Assembly (NCBI GenBank): GCA_902617605.1
Contig: CACMXO010000004.1
Coordinates: 28,573-92,572 of the forward strand
Length of the DNA: 64,000 nt
From: an uncultured Prochlorococcus sp.
GTDB taxonomy: Bacteria > Cyanobacteriota > Cyanobacteriia > PCC-6307 > Cyanobiaceae
Reading direction: 5' to 3'
The notes under the pieces were generated by a model that ran no database searches, was not told where the DNA came from, and saw only the letters and a program-made list of their open reading frames with translations. Each line of letters begins with the position of its first letter. Within the stretch, counting starts at the first letter, position 1. Positions 16,528 through 26,059 of the stretch are shown here, in pieces. A program made the translations under genes and the position numbers.

Positions 16528-17469
16528 TTAAATAGTAGTATCAGAAAATTTATTCTCCCATAAACTCTTTCTCTGGCTAACAAAAAATACTGAGATAAGA
16601 ACAAACACCACTCCTATCCATTGCACAATAGTGAGTCTTTCATCTAACCAAACACCTCCACTGAGAAGAGCAAATACAGGTGTTAAAAACGCAAGAGTGC
16701 TAAATCCAGTTATTTCTTTATTATTAGCAAAGTAGAAAAACAATCCATAAGCTATTGCTCCTCCAAAAATACTTGCAAATGACATAAGTCCCCATTCAAA
16801 TATTGACCAATCTGGAATTAGTGTGAAATTTGATTTTAAGCAGTGCTTAATAATTAAGGGCAAACTCCCCAAAACCATATGCCAACCTGTAACCGCCACT
16901 GGATCACTTTTAGTACAAGTGAATCTTATTAAAATTGTTCCTAATGCCATAGCAAGAGAAGCTGCAAGCATCCAAAGTTCTCCAAAGTTAAAAGCAACAT
17001 CACTCATAGATTTATCAGACATCAACCACCAATTTCCTAAAAATTCTTGTGGAACTCCCAAAAATACTATTCCTCCCAAGCCAAAAAGTAATCCCAACCA
17101 TCCTATTGGATTAATTAAATTCCCAAAAATTGCCCTAGCTAAAATAGCTACCAAAAGCGGTTGAGAATCAATTAAGACAGAACCTAAACCTGCTCCAGTT
17201 TTTTCAATACCAAAAGTTAAAAACAACTGAAAAAAAGTGGCATCAACAATCGTAAAAACAAAAAACCACTTCAAATCGCACCTATAAATTTTTAAATCTC
17301 TTTTAAACAAATATGTTGTTATTAGAACAAGAATCCCTGCAGGAAGTAATCTTAAAGAAGCCACAAACTCTGGCCCAGCACTAGATACTAAAGGAGTCAT
17401 TGCCGCCATTGAAGTACCCCAAAGTGCAAAAGGGAGTATCATTAAAAACCAATTTAGGATTGAATTCAT
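16528..17469 (-). CDS. EamA/DMT family transporter
   Basis: A 313-aa protein with ten hydrophobic segments made of two EamA repeats, typical of the drug/metabolite transporter superfamily. The first repeat opens FALWGTSMAAMTPLVSSAGPEFVASLRLLPAG and the second GELWMLAASLAMALGTILIRFTC, ending in TGFSTLAFLTPVFALLSGGVWLDERLTIVQWIG, the common EamA C-terminal pattern. It likely exports or imports a small metabolite; substrate unknown. It is 28 bp upstream of the GT4 gene and divergent from sppA across a 52-bp gap. Confidence 0.9.
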   Translation of the reverse strand: MNSILNWFLMILPFALWGTSMAAMTPLVSSAGPEFVASLRLLPAGILVLITTYLFKRDLKIYRCDLKWFFVFTIVDATFFQLFLTFGIEKTGAGLGSVLIDSQPLLVAILARAIFGNLINPIGWLGLLFGLGGIVFLGVPQEFLGNWWLMSDKSMSDVAFNFGELWMLAASLAMALGTILIRFTCTKSDPVAVTGWHMVLGSLPLIIKHCLKSNFTLIPDWSIFEWGLMSFASIFGGAIAYGLFFYFANNKEITGFSTLAFLTPVFALLSGGVWLDERLTIVQWIGVVFVLISVFFVSQRKSLWENKFSDTTI

Positions 17470-17521
17470 TAGGTCTGCTGATAGTCTTTTTAAAGTAGTT
17501 TTATGAATTTACCTTAAAAGA

Positions 17522-18331
17522 ATGATTTGGCCTTTTAGACGAAAGTCAAAAAAAAGAATAGCTCGTATAGTAATTGATGAGCCTATTACAAGTTCAACAA
17601 GAGTTTCAGTCCTTAAAGCTCTTAAACAAATCGAGGATAGAGAATTTCCTGCTTTAATCGTGAGAATTGATTCTCCAGGGGGTACTGTTGGGGATAGCCA
17701 AGAAATATACTCTGCTATTAAAAGACTAAAAGATAAGGGTTGTAAAGTCATTGCTAGTTTTGGGAACATCTCGGCATCAGGAGGCGTTTACATTGGTGTT
17801 GCATCTGACAAAATAGTGGCAAATCCTGGTACGATTACTGGGTCTATTGGTGTGATTATAAGAGGAAATAATTTATCTGAACTATTAGATAAAATTGGCA
17901 TTAAATTTGAAACTGTTAAAAGCGGTGTATTTAAAGACATACTTTCTCCAGATAAACCTCTAAGTGAGGAAGGTAGAGGTCTACTTCAGGGACTTATAGA
18001 TGAAAGTTATAAACAATTCACTGAAGCTGTCGCTGAAGGAAGGAATTTACCTGTTGAAGAAGTAAGAAAATTTGCTGATGGAAGAATTTTCACTGGGACA
18101 CAAGCACTCGAACTTGGTCTTGTTGATAAGGTTGGAGATGAATTTGTTGCAAGGGAGTTAGCTGCAGAAATGGTAAATATTGATCCTAAAATTCAGCCCT
18201 TAACATTTGGGAAGAAGAAAAAGAAAATCCTAGGACTAATCCCTGGAAGTAAAATTTTTGAGAAAATTATAAATAATATCTTTTTTGAGTTTGATTCATC
18301 TAATAAAGTACTTTGGTTATACAAGCCTTAA
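17522..18331 (+). CDS. sppA: Signal peptide peptidase SppA (S49 family)
   Basis: A 269-aa short-form S49 serine protease that degrades leftover signal peptides or membrane protein fragments. The catalytic Ser86 is in ISASGGVY, and the general-base Lys137 is in KSGVFKD, at the spacing seen in Bacillus SppA. RIDSPGGTVGDSQEI forms the oxyanion region. The N-terminus (MIWPFRRKSKKR) is short and lacks a clear membrane helix; many cyanobacterial homologs are similar. Good length for the short form. Confidence 0.93.
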   Translation: MIWPFRRKSKKRIARIVIDEPITSSTRVSVLKALKQIEDREFPALIVRIDSPGGTVGDSQEIYSAIKRLKDKGCKVIASFGNISASGGVYIGVASDKIVANPGTITGSIGVIIRGNNLSELLDKIGIKFETVKSGVFKDILSPDKPLSEEGRGLLQGLIDESYKQFTEAVAEGRNLPVEEVRKFADGRIFTGTQALELGLVDKVGDEFVARELAAEMVNIDPKIQPLTFGKKKKKILGLIPGSKIFEKIINNIFFEFDSSNKVLWLYKP

Positions 18332-18337
18332 ATCTAT

Positions 18338-18721
18338 ATGTATGAAAAAATGAAAGATGATTATAAAATTACATTTATTCGTGGTGCCACAACAGCATCT
18401 GGTAATTCTGTTGGGGAAATAGAAGTCGCAGTAGTGGAATTAATTGATGAATTAATTTCACGAAACAATCTAATCAAGACAAATATACTATCCATTACAT
18501 TCACAGCGACAAAAGATTTAAATGCATGCTTCCCCGCTTCAATTGCAAGGAAATTTAATGGACTTGATTCAGTTGCCTTTTTAGACTGCCAACAAATGCA
18601 CGTGTCCAATGATGTTGATTATTGTATAAGAATAATGGCTCAAGTTTTAGTGCCGCCAAATTATGCAATAAAGCACCCTTATTTAAAAGGCGCTTCAAAA
18701 TTAAGAGCCGATAGATGTTAA
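18338..18721 (+). CDS. aroH: Chorismate mutase (AroH class)
   Basis: A 127-aa monofunctional chorismate mutase, converting chorismate to prephenate for phenylalanine and tyrosine synthesis. The sequence aligns by eye with the trimeric AroH type: FIRGATTASGNS at the N-terminus with the active-site Arg, then AVVELIDELISRN, ILSITFTATKDLNACFPASIARKF and DCQQMHVSNDVDYCIRIMAQVL. A second ATG four codons later (18350) is a possible start. It is 6 bp after sppA in the same direction. Confidence 0.92.
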   Translation: MYEKMKDDYKITFIRGATTASGNSVGEIEVAVVELIDELISRNNLIKTNILSITFTATKDLNACFPASIARKFNGLDSVAFLDCQQMHVSNDVDYCIRIMAQVLVPPNYAIKHPYLKGASKLRADRC

Positions 18722-18772
18722 CCTTAGTAAAATTATTTTTCCGCTTAAAATTTAATAGCAAGAACCAACCTT

Positions 18773-19369
18773 TTGAATCCCAACCCTTCAATGTTTAAAA
18801 TTACAAAGAAACTTACTTTAAATCTTAAAATTTTAAGATTTTTTATTATCCCTACATTTTTAGTTTTAACTCCTTTTTTTAATAACATCCAAGAGGCTAA
18901 AGCGGGTTTGGAATTTCAGTGGGACCAAGACAGTAGTTATAGAAGATTAAAGTGGTTTCAAAAAGAAAATAAAAGGAAATTTAGAAACACAATTTATTTT
19001 TTCTTGAGGCCCTCCGACAGAAGAACAGATCTCTTGAAAATTAATCTAGCAATTCCTAAGACCTTTAAATCAACTCTTAGTAATGAAAAAATTAGTTTTT
19101 GCAAAGTAAAAATAGGTGGTTTTGAAGCTAGAACTAAATGCTTGGAAGACATTCCAGCTGATTTCGAAATCAAGACTGATGAATCAGGCTTACGTTCACT
19201 AAATATTTACCCCTACAGCCCAATTCCATCTAACAAAGACAGTTATGCAATTGTCTTCAAAATCTTTAATCCAAAAAAATCAGGTCTATATCAATTTCAT
19301 TCATTTGGGCAACCAAAAGGGAAATCATTTTCAAGTTATTTAGGAAGCTGGACTATAGTGATCGATTAA
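18773..19369 (+). CDS. DUF2808 family exported protein
   Basis: A 198-aa protein with an N-terminal hydrophobic signal (FFIIPTFLVLTPFF) followed by a cleavage-like site near EAKAGLE, so export to the periplasm or outer surface is likely. The mature part has RRLKWFQKENKRKFRNTIYFFLRPSDRRTDLLKINLAIP and SLNIYPYSPIPSNKDSYAIVFKIFNPKKSGLYQFH, which match the cyanobacterial DUF2808 pattern. Function unknown. TTG start at 18773; a Met follows seven codons later (18791). Confidence 0.8.
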   Translation: MNPNPSMFKITKKLTLNLKILRFFIIPTFLVLTPFFNNIQEAKAGLEFQWDQDSSYRRLKWFQKENKRKFRNTIYFFLRPSDRRTDLLKINLAIPKTFKSTLSNEKISFCKVKIGGFEARTKCLEDIPADFEIKTDESGLRSLNIYPYSPIPSNKDSYAIVFKIFNPKKSGLYQFHSFGQPKGKSFSSYLGSWTIVID

Positions 19370-19399
19370 ATGATAAATTAAATAAGGATAATTAAACAA

Positions 19400-19537
19400 A
19401 TGACTAAAAGAACTTTTGGCGGAACTTCAAGAAAAAGAAAACGTGTATCTGGTTTTAGAGTAAGAATGCGTTCTCATACTGGTAGAAGAGTTATTAAAAG
19501 TAGAAGACAAAAAGGTAGAGAAAGAATAGCTGTATAA
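19400..19537 (+). CDS. rpmH: 50S ribosomal protein L34
   Basis: A 45-aa very basic protein beginning [20 protein letters not shown] and ending RERIAV. It has the L34 core [24 protein letters not shown]. It lies just upstream of rnpA, the conserved bacterial rpmH-rnpA-(small protein)-yidC order, where L34 sits near the base of 23S rRNA domain III in the large ribosomal subunit. It is very short, so it is easily missed by length-based gene finding. Confidence 0.97.
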
Positions 19538-19549
19538 CTTTAAATTTAA

Positions 19550-19936
19550 ATGGCCTTACCCAAGGATATGCGTTTAAAGGGTCACAGGACTTTTAATTAT
19601 ATTCACAAAAATTCCATAACATATCATGGAAAATTAATGACATTTAAAGTTGCAAGACCAGATCCAGCAATACTTTTAACCCATAAATTCACAAATACCT
19701 CAAACAATTTTAGAGTTGCGATAGCCATCAGCAAAAAAGTTTCAAAAAAAGCTGTAGAGAGAAATAAATTAAGGAGAATTCTGCAAGAGTGGTTATTAAC
19801 AAACATTCAAAAAATTAATAACCACAAACCTTATTGGTTACTTGTTAACCTTAAATTCGGGGATTTCTGCAATGATAAGAGTAAACTTTTGGAGGAATTT
19901 CAAAAATTAATGTTCAAATCTCATCTAATCAAATGA
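19550..19936 (+). CDS. rnpA: Ribonuclease P protein component
   Basis: A 128-aa basic protein that binds the RnpB RNA and assists 5' maturation of tRNAs. It starts MALPKDMRLKGHRTFNYIHKNS, and the RNR core motif is visible in RVAIAISKKVSKKAVERNKLRRILQEWL. The family is placed here by both motif and the rpmH-rnpA-yidC gene order. Its stop overlaps the next start as ATGA, so translation is coupled to the PH-domain gene. Confidence 0.95.
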   Translation: MALPKDMRLKGHRTFNYIHKNSITYHGKLMTFKVARPDPAILLTHKFTNTSNNFRVAIAISKKVSKKAVERNKLRRILQEWLLTNIQKINNHKPYWLLVNLKFGDFCNDKSKLLEEFQKLMFKSHLIK

Positions 19937-20346
19937 TTAACATGAATGAAGAAACCTTTTATGAAGGTGGTCCTGCTAAAAGTGATTTAATAATAAATCT
20001 ACTAGCAGGGATAACTATACTTGGTTTGCCATTTACCTTTGCCGCAATAGTTAGAGCATTGTGGTTGAGATATAAAATTACAAACAAAAGAATTACAATA
20101 GATGGTGGATGGTTTGGTAAAAACAAAACACAAGTCTCATTAAGTAACATTGAAGAAATCAGATCTATTCCAAGAGGATTTGGTTCATATGGTGATATGG
20201 TTCTTATTCTTAACGATGGATCAAAGGTTGAAATGAAGTCATTACCTTTATTTAGAGAAAAGCAAAAATTTATTGAAGAAAATATAAATAAAAGATCACA
20301 AATCCCAAATCTCAACGAAGTAGAAGGATTTGCGACTAAATCCTAA
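19933..20346 (+). CDS. Bacterial PH-domain (YdbT/DUF304-like) membrane protein
   Basis: A 137-aa protein with one or two N-terminal membrane segments (IINLLAGITILGLPFTFAAIVRALW) and a pleckstrin-like bacterial PH domain: YKITNKRITIDGGWFGKNKTQVSLSNIEEIRSI, then GDMVLILNDGSKVEMKSLP. It lies between rnpA and yidC in what looks like one operon, where other bacteria carry small membrane-related genes such as yidD. A role in membrane biogenesis is guessed from position only. Confidence 0.82.
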   Translation: MINMNEETFYEGGPAKSDLIINLLAGITILGLPFTFAAIVRALWLRYKITNKRITIDGGWFGKNKTQVSLSNIEEIRSIPRGFGSYGDMVLILNDGSKVEMKSLPLFREKQKFIEENINKRSQIPNLNEVEGFATKS

Positions 20347-20418
20347 ATAAATTAATTACAAAAATCTTTTTTTCCTGTAAAATAGAATGTCTATTAAAAT
20401 TACACTCTCTTTAATATC

Positions 20419-21561
20419 GTGATAGGGTTCATTTCTGAAAAACTACTTATCCCGATTCTAGATTTTTTCTATGGTTTAGTCCCTAGTTATGGATTAGCGA
20501 TTGTTGCGTTGACAGTCGTAATTAGAATTGCACTTTTCCCTTTAAGCGCTGGTTCCATTAGAAGCGCGAGGCGGATGAAGATAGCCCAACCAGTAATGCA
20601 AAAAAGGCAAGCAGAAATAAAATCTAAGTTTTCAGGTGATCCAAAGAAACAGCAAGAAGAGCTTGGAAAATTAATGAATGAGTTTGGCAGCCCTCTAGCA
20701 GGTTGCCTCCCCTTGATTGTACAAATGCCTGTGCTATTTGCATTGTTTGCAACCCTAAGAGGCTCTCCATTCGCTGATGTTCCCTACAGCATAAATCTCA
20801 AAGTTGTCCCACAGGATCAAGTAGCAGCTATTGATCCAAAACCTTACAAATCCCCACGACACTCTATTTTTATTACAGAAAAATCACATTTTCCTGTAGT
20901 AGCAACCATTCCTAATGGAACAAAATTGGGAACAGAAGAATCCATAAAAGTAAATTTACAAACAACAAATGGCAATAGCTATTCGGAAGTTTTATCTAAA
21001 TACGACAACGGATCTAAATTCCTCCCCACTTGGAAGGTTTCTAAAGGATCCGAAAATCTTAAAGTTTCCCAAGACGGGACAGTAACAGCAATTAAACCGG
21101 GTGATGCCACAATCGAAGCAAAAATCCCTGGTCTAGCGGCTAAAAGTGGGTTTTTATTTATTAAAGCTCTTGGTCAAGTTGGTTTTTATGTAGATGGAGC
21201 TATTAATTGGGATATTGCTGCATTAGTAGGTGCCTTTGGATTAACCTTACTTCTCTCGCAAGTTTTATCAAGTCAGGGCATGCCTGCAAATCCACAGCAA
21301 TCAACAGCAAATAAAATTACACCAGTAATGATAACTGGAATGTTTCTGTTTTTCCCACTACCAGCTGGAGTTTTACTCTACATGGTTGTTGCAAATATTT
21401 TTCAGGCATTTCAGACTTTTCTGCTCAATAAAGAAGCTCTCCCTGAAAATCTACAGAAAATTTTAGATCAACAATTATCAGCAAAAAATGAAGTAATAAC
21501 AACCTCTGCTTCAACTATCTCAGATAAAAGATTACCTTTCGAACCTAATAGTAAAAAATAG
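20419..21561 (+). CDS. yidC: Membrane protein insertase YidC/Oxa1
   Basis: A 380-aa inner-membrane or thylakoid insertase that integrates membrane proteins alone or with SecYEG. The conserved groove Arg is at residue 36 ([10 protein letters not shown]), followed by the cytoplasmic coiled helices ([20 protein letters not shown]) and [17 protein letters not shown]. The C-terminus has [27 protein letters not shown]. Between about residues 125 and 250 the lumenal loop holds an Ig-like stretch ([13 protein letters not shown]...[16 protein letters not shown]), a loop much larger than in short Gram-positive YidC. GTG start at 20419. Confidence 0.95.
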   Translation: MIGFISEKLLIPILDFFYGLVPSYGLAIVALTVVIRIALFPLSAGSIRSARRMKIAQPVMQKRQAEIKSKFSGDPKKQQEELGKLMNEFGSPLAGCLPLIVQMPVLFALFATLRGSPFADVPYSINLKVVPQDQVAAIDPKPYKSPRHSIFITEKSHFPVVATIPNGTKLGTEESIKVNLQTTNGNSYSEVLSKYDNGSKFLPTWKVSKGSENLKVSQDGTVTAIKPGDATIEAKIPGLAAKSGFLFIKALGQVGFYVDGAINWDIAALVGAFGLTLLLSQVLSSQGMPANPQQSTANKITPVMITGMFLFFPLPAGVLLYMVVANIFQAFQTFLLNKEALPENLQKILDQQLSAKNEVITTSASTISDKRLPFEPNSKK

Positions 21562-21576
21562 TTTTAATCCTAAATA

Positions 21577-23043
21577 ATGAATTCTTGGTGTAGAAATTTT
21601 GAATTACTCATAAAATCAAGAACCTCATTAATTTGGATCCGTACTAAAGAAGAGGAAAGATTAGAAAAATTAGTTAATTACTCGTGTGAAAGACTAAATA
21701 TAAAAAGATTTGTTTCCTGGGATTGTGTTAGCGGTATAAAAGGATCATTAAATGAGGAAGGTAAATTTTCTAACAATCCATTAGGAGTGCTTAATTGGCT
21801 TAAAGAACAAAGTTCTGAAGTTTCAACAGTTTTATTAGTTAAAGATTTTCATAAATTTTATGATGATCCATCTGTCAATAGAACTATTAAAGAACTATCT
21901 TCAGCGCTTAAAATAACTAGTCATAATTTAATTATTAGTTCTCATTTATTTCCATCATCAGAAGAGTTGGATGAATTAATGGCAATTGTAAATTTACCTT
22001 TACCTGAACAAAAAGAATTAAAAAATCTAATAAAAAAAATTGCTACCAATACCAATTCAAATTTAGAGGAACAAGACTTAAACGAACTTTCTATAGCGGC
22101 AAGCGGACTTACCGAAATAAAAGTAAAGCAAGTCACTGCTAAGGCCCTTGCTCAAAGAGGGAAAATAAGTAAAGAAGATATCAAAGACATTCTTGAAGAA
22201 AAAAAACAAGTAATCGCAAGAAGTGAAATTTTAGAATTTTTCGAAGCAAAATCAAGTCAAGATGATATTGGTGGTTTAAATGTTTTAAAAGTTTGGCTTA
22301 ATCAAAGATACAGGGCCTTTTCTAAAGAAGCCAGAGACTATGGATTACCTATTCCCAAAGGAGTCTTACTCGTTGGAGCTCAAGGAACAGGGAAATCACT
22401 CACAGCAAAATCAATTTCTAAGAGTTGGTCTATGCCACTGCTTAGGCTAGATGTTGGAAGACTATTTTCTAGCCTTGTTGGTTCAAGCGAGGCAAGAACA
22501 AGAGAAACAATATCGAGAGCTGAAGCTATGTCTCCTTGTATCCTGTGGATAGATGAAATTGACAAGGGCTTTGGTGGGGATGCTAGAAGTGATGGAGGAA
22601 CAAGTCAAAGGGTTTTGGCAAGTTTGCTAACTTGGATGGCTGAAAAAGAATCTGCCGTATTTGTCATAGCTACCGCTAATGCTCTTGATAAGCTTCCTGC
22701 TGAATTATTAAGGAAAGGTAGATTTGATGAGATATTTTTTCTTGATTTACCAAATTCTGAAGAAAGATTAAGTATTCTGGATTTGCACTTAAAAAAAAGA
22801 AGACCAAGTTATAGTTTTCCTCTTTCCACTATTATCGATAGAACAGATGGATTCTCAGGTGCAGAACTTGAACAAGCAGTAATAGAGGGGATGCATATTT
22901 CATTCTCTGAAAATAGAGAACTTATGGAGAAAGATTTAATAAAGGCAGTTTCTGAACTAGTTCCCTTATCAAGAACTGCTAAGGAGCAAATTAATTTACT
23001 GAAAGAATGGTCATCTTCAGGGCGGGCTCGATCTGCATCCTAG
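21577..23043 (+). CDS. ycf46: AAA+ ATPase, Ycf46 type
   Basis: A 488-aa AAA+ protein homologous to the Ycf46 family of cyanobacteria and plastids. The C-terminal ATPase core has Walker A GAQGTGKS (about residues 268-275), Walker B ILWIDEIDKG (about 325-334), arginine-finger region LRKGRFDEIFFLDLP, and sensor 2 GFSGAELEQAV. The N-terminal half (about 1-220) is the Ycf46-specific region. Links to photosynthetic regulation and CO2 use are reported for Synechocystis Ycf46; the exact activity is not settled. It starts 15 bp after yidC. Confidence 0.92.
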   Translation: MNSWCRNFELLIKSRTSLIWIRTKEEERLEKLVNYSCERLNIKRFVSWDCVSGIKGSLNEEGKFSNNPLGVLNWLKEQSSEVSTVLLVKDFHKFYDDPSVNRTIKELSSALKITSHNLIISSHLFPSSEELDELMAIVNLPLPEQKELKNLIKKIATNTNSNLEEQDLNELSIAASGLTEIKVKQVTAKALAQRGKISKEDIKDILEEKKQVIARSEILEFFEAKSSQDDIGGLNVLKVWLNQRYRAFSKEARDYGLPIPKGVLLVGAQGTGKSLTAKSISKSWSMPLLRLDVGRLFSSLVGSSEARTRETISRAEAMSPCILWIDEIDKGFGGDARSDGGTSQRVLASLLTWMAEKESAVFVIATANALDKLPAELLRKGRFDEIFFLDLPNSEERLSILDLHLKKRRPSYSFPLSTIIDRTDGFSGAELEQAVIEGMHISFSENRELMEKDLIKAVSELVPLSRTAKEQINLLKEWSSSGRARSAS

Positions 23044-23166
23044 CTAAAGAATTTTGTTTAAAAATACTCAGTAAGTTAGGAATCATTAATTTCGTTAATT
23101 TTTAGTCAAAAATCCCTAATATTGAATTTAGATTAACTATTTTAATTAAGGTATAAAAAAAAATTA

Positions 23167-24444
23167 GTGTTAGATCAAAAATTAATAAGAGAAAATCCAA
23201 CTTTAGTTGAAGAAAGTTTATCCCTAAGAGGAAAAGTTTTTAATATTTCCCAAATACAAAAATTAACTCTTCAAAAAAAAGAAATTGATATAGAAATATC
23301 AAGTCTCCAATCTGAGAGTAAAAAGTTAAGTAAATTGATCGGTCAAGAAATCAGTAAATCCAAAAACAATGATTCTTTAGAAGTAAATAATCTAAAGAAA
23401 AAAGGAAATGAATACAGAACCAAAATTTCAGAATTTGAAGAGAAGAAAAGAGCCTTAGATAAAAATATTCATAATGAAATTTGTAATTTACCAAATTTAC
23501 CTAGTGAAGATGCTCCAATTGGAAAAGATGAAAGTCATAATGTCCAAGTAAAAACTTGGGGAGATCCGTTAGTCAACGAAAATTTTAAGTCTCACTGGGA
23601 AATAGGCGAGAGTCTTAATCTTTTTGAGTCTGTTAAATCAACTAAAATATCAAAAAGTCGTTTTATTACACTTATTGGTAATGGGGCCAGATTAGAGAGG
23701 GCATTAATAAATTTTATGCTCGACATGCATACTAATAATGGTTATTTAGAATTAATGCCTCCAGCTTTAGTGAATTCAGAAAGTCTTACCGGATCTGGAC
23801 AACTACCCAAATTTTCAAATGAAAGTTTTAAGTGTTCAAATGACGACCTATGGCTTTCTCCAACTGCTGAAGTTCCACTAACTGCTTTTCATAGAAATGA
23901 AATAATTGATCATAAGCAATTACCCCTTAAGTATGTTGCATATAGCCCATGTTTTAGGAGAGAAGCTGGAAGTTATGGAAAGGATACTAAAGGTTTAATA
24001 AGACTGCATCAATTTAATAAAGTTGAACTATATTGGTTTTGTGATCCAAGTAAATCTATTGAAGCTCATAAAAAGATCACTTTAGATGCAGAAGCTATCT
24101 TAAAAAAGCTCAATCTACCTTATAGGTTAGTTGATATTTGTACTGGAGACTTAGGTTTTTCTTCAAGCAGAACTTTTGATCTTGAAGTATGGCTACCAAG
24201 TAGTAAATGTTATAGAGAAATTTCAAGTTGTAGCAACTGTTTAGACTTTCAAGCCCGCAGATCATCAATAAGAGCAAAAATTGATAAAAAAAATATCTAT
24301 CTGCATACCTTAAATGGTAGTGGGCTTGCTATTGGAAGAACTATGGCTGCTATTCTTGAGAATGGCCAACAAACGGATGGAAGCGTAAAAATTCCAGATG
24401 CTCTAGTTCCATATTTTGGATCAAATATTTTAAAAACTGCTTAA
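23167..24444 (+). CDS. serS: Seryl-tRNA synthetase
   Basis: A 425-aa class IIa synthetase charging tRNA-Ser and tRNA-Sec-type substrates with serine. The N-terminal coiled-coil tRNA-binding arm spans about residues 25-100. Motif 2 is [26 protein letters not shown] and motif 3 is [17 protein letters not shown]. The [13 protein letters not shown] stretch forms the serine-binding TAE motif. GTG start at 23167 gives the standard [10 protein letters not shown] opening. Full length. Confidence 0.97.
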   Translation: MLDQKLIRENPTLVEESLSLRGKVFNISQIQKLTLQKKEIDIEISSLQSESKKLSKLIGQEISKSKNNDSLEVNNLKKKGNEYRTKISEFEEKKRALDKNIHNEICNLPNLPSEDAPIGKDESHNVQVKTWGDPLVNENFKSHWEIGESLNLFESVKSTKISKSRFITLIGNGARLERALINFMLDMHTNNGYLELMPPALVNSESLTGSGQLPKFSNESFKCSNDDLWLSPTAEVPLTAFHRNEIIDHKQLPLKYVAYSPCFRREAGSYGKDTKGLIRLHQFNKVELYWFCDPSKSIEAHKKITLDAEAILKKLNLPYRLVDICTGDLGFSSSRTFDLEVWLPSSKCYREISSCSNCLDFQARRSSIRAKIDKKNIYLHTLNGSGLAIGRTMAAILENGQQTDGSVKIPDALVPYFGSNILKTA

Positions 24445-24453
24445 TATATTTAA

Positions 24454-25533
24454 ATGAACGTTTTAACCTCAATTACAGTTCTGGGATTTCTCATCTTTTT
24501 TCATGAAATGGGACATTTTCTTGCGGCAATTTTGCAAGGAATCTATGTAGATGGATTTTCAATTGGTTTTGGACCATCAGTAATTAAGAAAAAATATAAA
24601 AATATAACCTATTCACTTAGAGCCTTTCCATTAGGGGGCTTTGTTTCCTTTCCTGATGAAGAATTAAATAATATTGACCCTAATGATGCAAATCTTTTAA
24701 AAAATAGGCCAATTATTCAAAGAGTAATTGTTATATCGGCTGGGGTATTTGCTAACTTAATACTTGCTTACACTATATTAATCCTAAATGTTACTACTAT
24801 TGGAATTCCATTTGATCCCGAGCCAGGTATTTTAGTTTTAGCTACTCAGCCCGAGAAGGCTGCTTCTATTGCTGGATTACAAGCAGGGGATAAGATCTTA
24901 AAAATTGATAGCAATACTCTAGGAGTAGGGGATCAAGCAGTTTCTGCTTTAGTAAAAGAGATTCAAAATTCATCAGAGAACCCAATTTCGATAACAATTG
25001 ATAGAAATGGAGTTCTGAAAGATTTAACTTTGGTACCAAAAAATATAGATGGCAAGGGTACAATAGGAGCTCAATTGCAACCAAATATAAAAAAAGAAAC
25101 TAAAAAGACAAAAAACATATTTGAACTTTTTAAATACACCAATAATGAGTTTTCATCACTATTGGTAAAAACAATACAAGGTTATAAAGGTTTAATTACA
25201 AATTTCTCCTCAACAGCTCAACAATTAAGTGGTCCTGTAAAAATCGTTGAAATTGGTGCTCAATTATCACAACAAGGAGGAACAGGAATATTATTATTTG
25301 CCGCACTAATTTCTATAAATTTAGCGGTTCTCAATTCTTTACCCTTACCACTATTAGATGGTGGACAACTTGTTTTCACTTTAATTGAAGGTTTAAGGGG
25401 GGAACCAGTCCCAGTTAAGATACAAATGGTTGTTACTCAATCAAGTTTCTTTCTTTTAGTTGGACTTAGTGTATTGCTTATAATAAGGGATACTAGTCAA
25501 CTTTTAATAGTTCAAAGATTATTAAACCAATAA
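24454..25533 (+). CDS. rseP: RseP-type site-2 metalloprotease (M50)
   Basis: A 359-aa intramembrane zinc protease. The zinc-binding HExxH is HEMGH in the first membrane helix, a PDZ domain lies around residues 115-190 (AASIAGLQAGDKILKIDS), and the third zinc ligand region is NSLPLPLLDGGQL in a later helix. Enzymes of this class cleave anti-sigma factors and leftover signal peptides inside the membrane. It starts 10 bp after serS and is likely co-transcribed. Confidence 0.94.
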   Translation: MNVLTSITVLGFLIFFHEMGHFLAAILQGIYVDGFSIGFGPSVIKKKYKNITYSLRAFPLGGFVSFPDEELNNIDPNDANLLKNRPIIQRVIVISAGVFANLILAYTILILNVTTIGIPFDPEPGILVLATQPEKAASIAGLQAGDKILKIDSNTLGVGDQAVSALVKEIQNSSENPISITIDRNGVLKDLTLVPKNIDGKGTIGAQLQPNIKKETKKTKNIFELFKYTNNEFSSLLVKTIQGYKGLITNFSSTAQQLSGPVKIVEIGAQLSQQGGTGILLFAALISINLAVLNSLPLPLLDGGQLVFTLIEGLRGEPVPVKIQMVVTQSSFFLLVGLSVLLIIRDTSQLLIVQRLLNQ

Positions 25534-25594
25534 ATTAATTTTAAAAATTGTTATCCAAGCTGTTAATATAGAAAAAGTTTAAAAATTCTACTAA

Positions 25595-25897
25595 ATGGCA
25601 AAAAAGTCCATGATTGCGAGAGAAGTCAAACGCAAAAAGCTTGTACTGAAATATGCTGCTAAAAGAAAAACATTATTAGATGAATTCAATGCTGCAAAAG
25701 ACCCAATGGAAAGATTAGAAATACATAGAAAGATTCAGGGTCTTCCTAGAAACTCTGCTCCAAATAGAGTTAGAAATAGATGCTGGGCAACTGGCAAACC
25801 AAGAGGAGTCTACAGAGACTTTGGTCTTTGCAGGAATCAGTTAAGACAAAGAGCTCATAATGGTGAGCTTCCTGGGGTAGTTAAATCAAGTTGGTAG
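25595..25897 (+). CDS. rpsN: 30S ribosomal protein S14
   Basis: A 100-aa basic protein starting [20 protein letters not shown] with the S14 signature [35 protein letters not shown]. The motif lacks the CxxC zinc pairs, so this is the zinc-independent long form. It assembles into the head of the small ribosomal subunit. It stands alone between rseP and pnp. Confidence 0.97.
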   Translation: MAKKSMIAREVKRKKLVLKYAAKRKTLLDEFNAAKDPMERLEIHRKIQGLPRNSAPNRVRNRCWATGKPRGVYRDFGLCRNQLRQRAHNGELPGVVKSSW

Positions 25898-26059
25898 TAA
25901 CTACTAGGTTTTTACACTTTATTTTCTACCGCAAAATAAAAGAAATTAAATTTCATTTTGGAAGAATTTTAAAAATATTTAAAGCTTATCTAAATAATTT
26001 ACTCAATATGTCCCTATTAAATGTAAGAATAAATTATGTATAGATTTATAATTTAAAAA

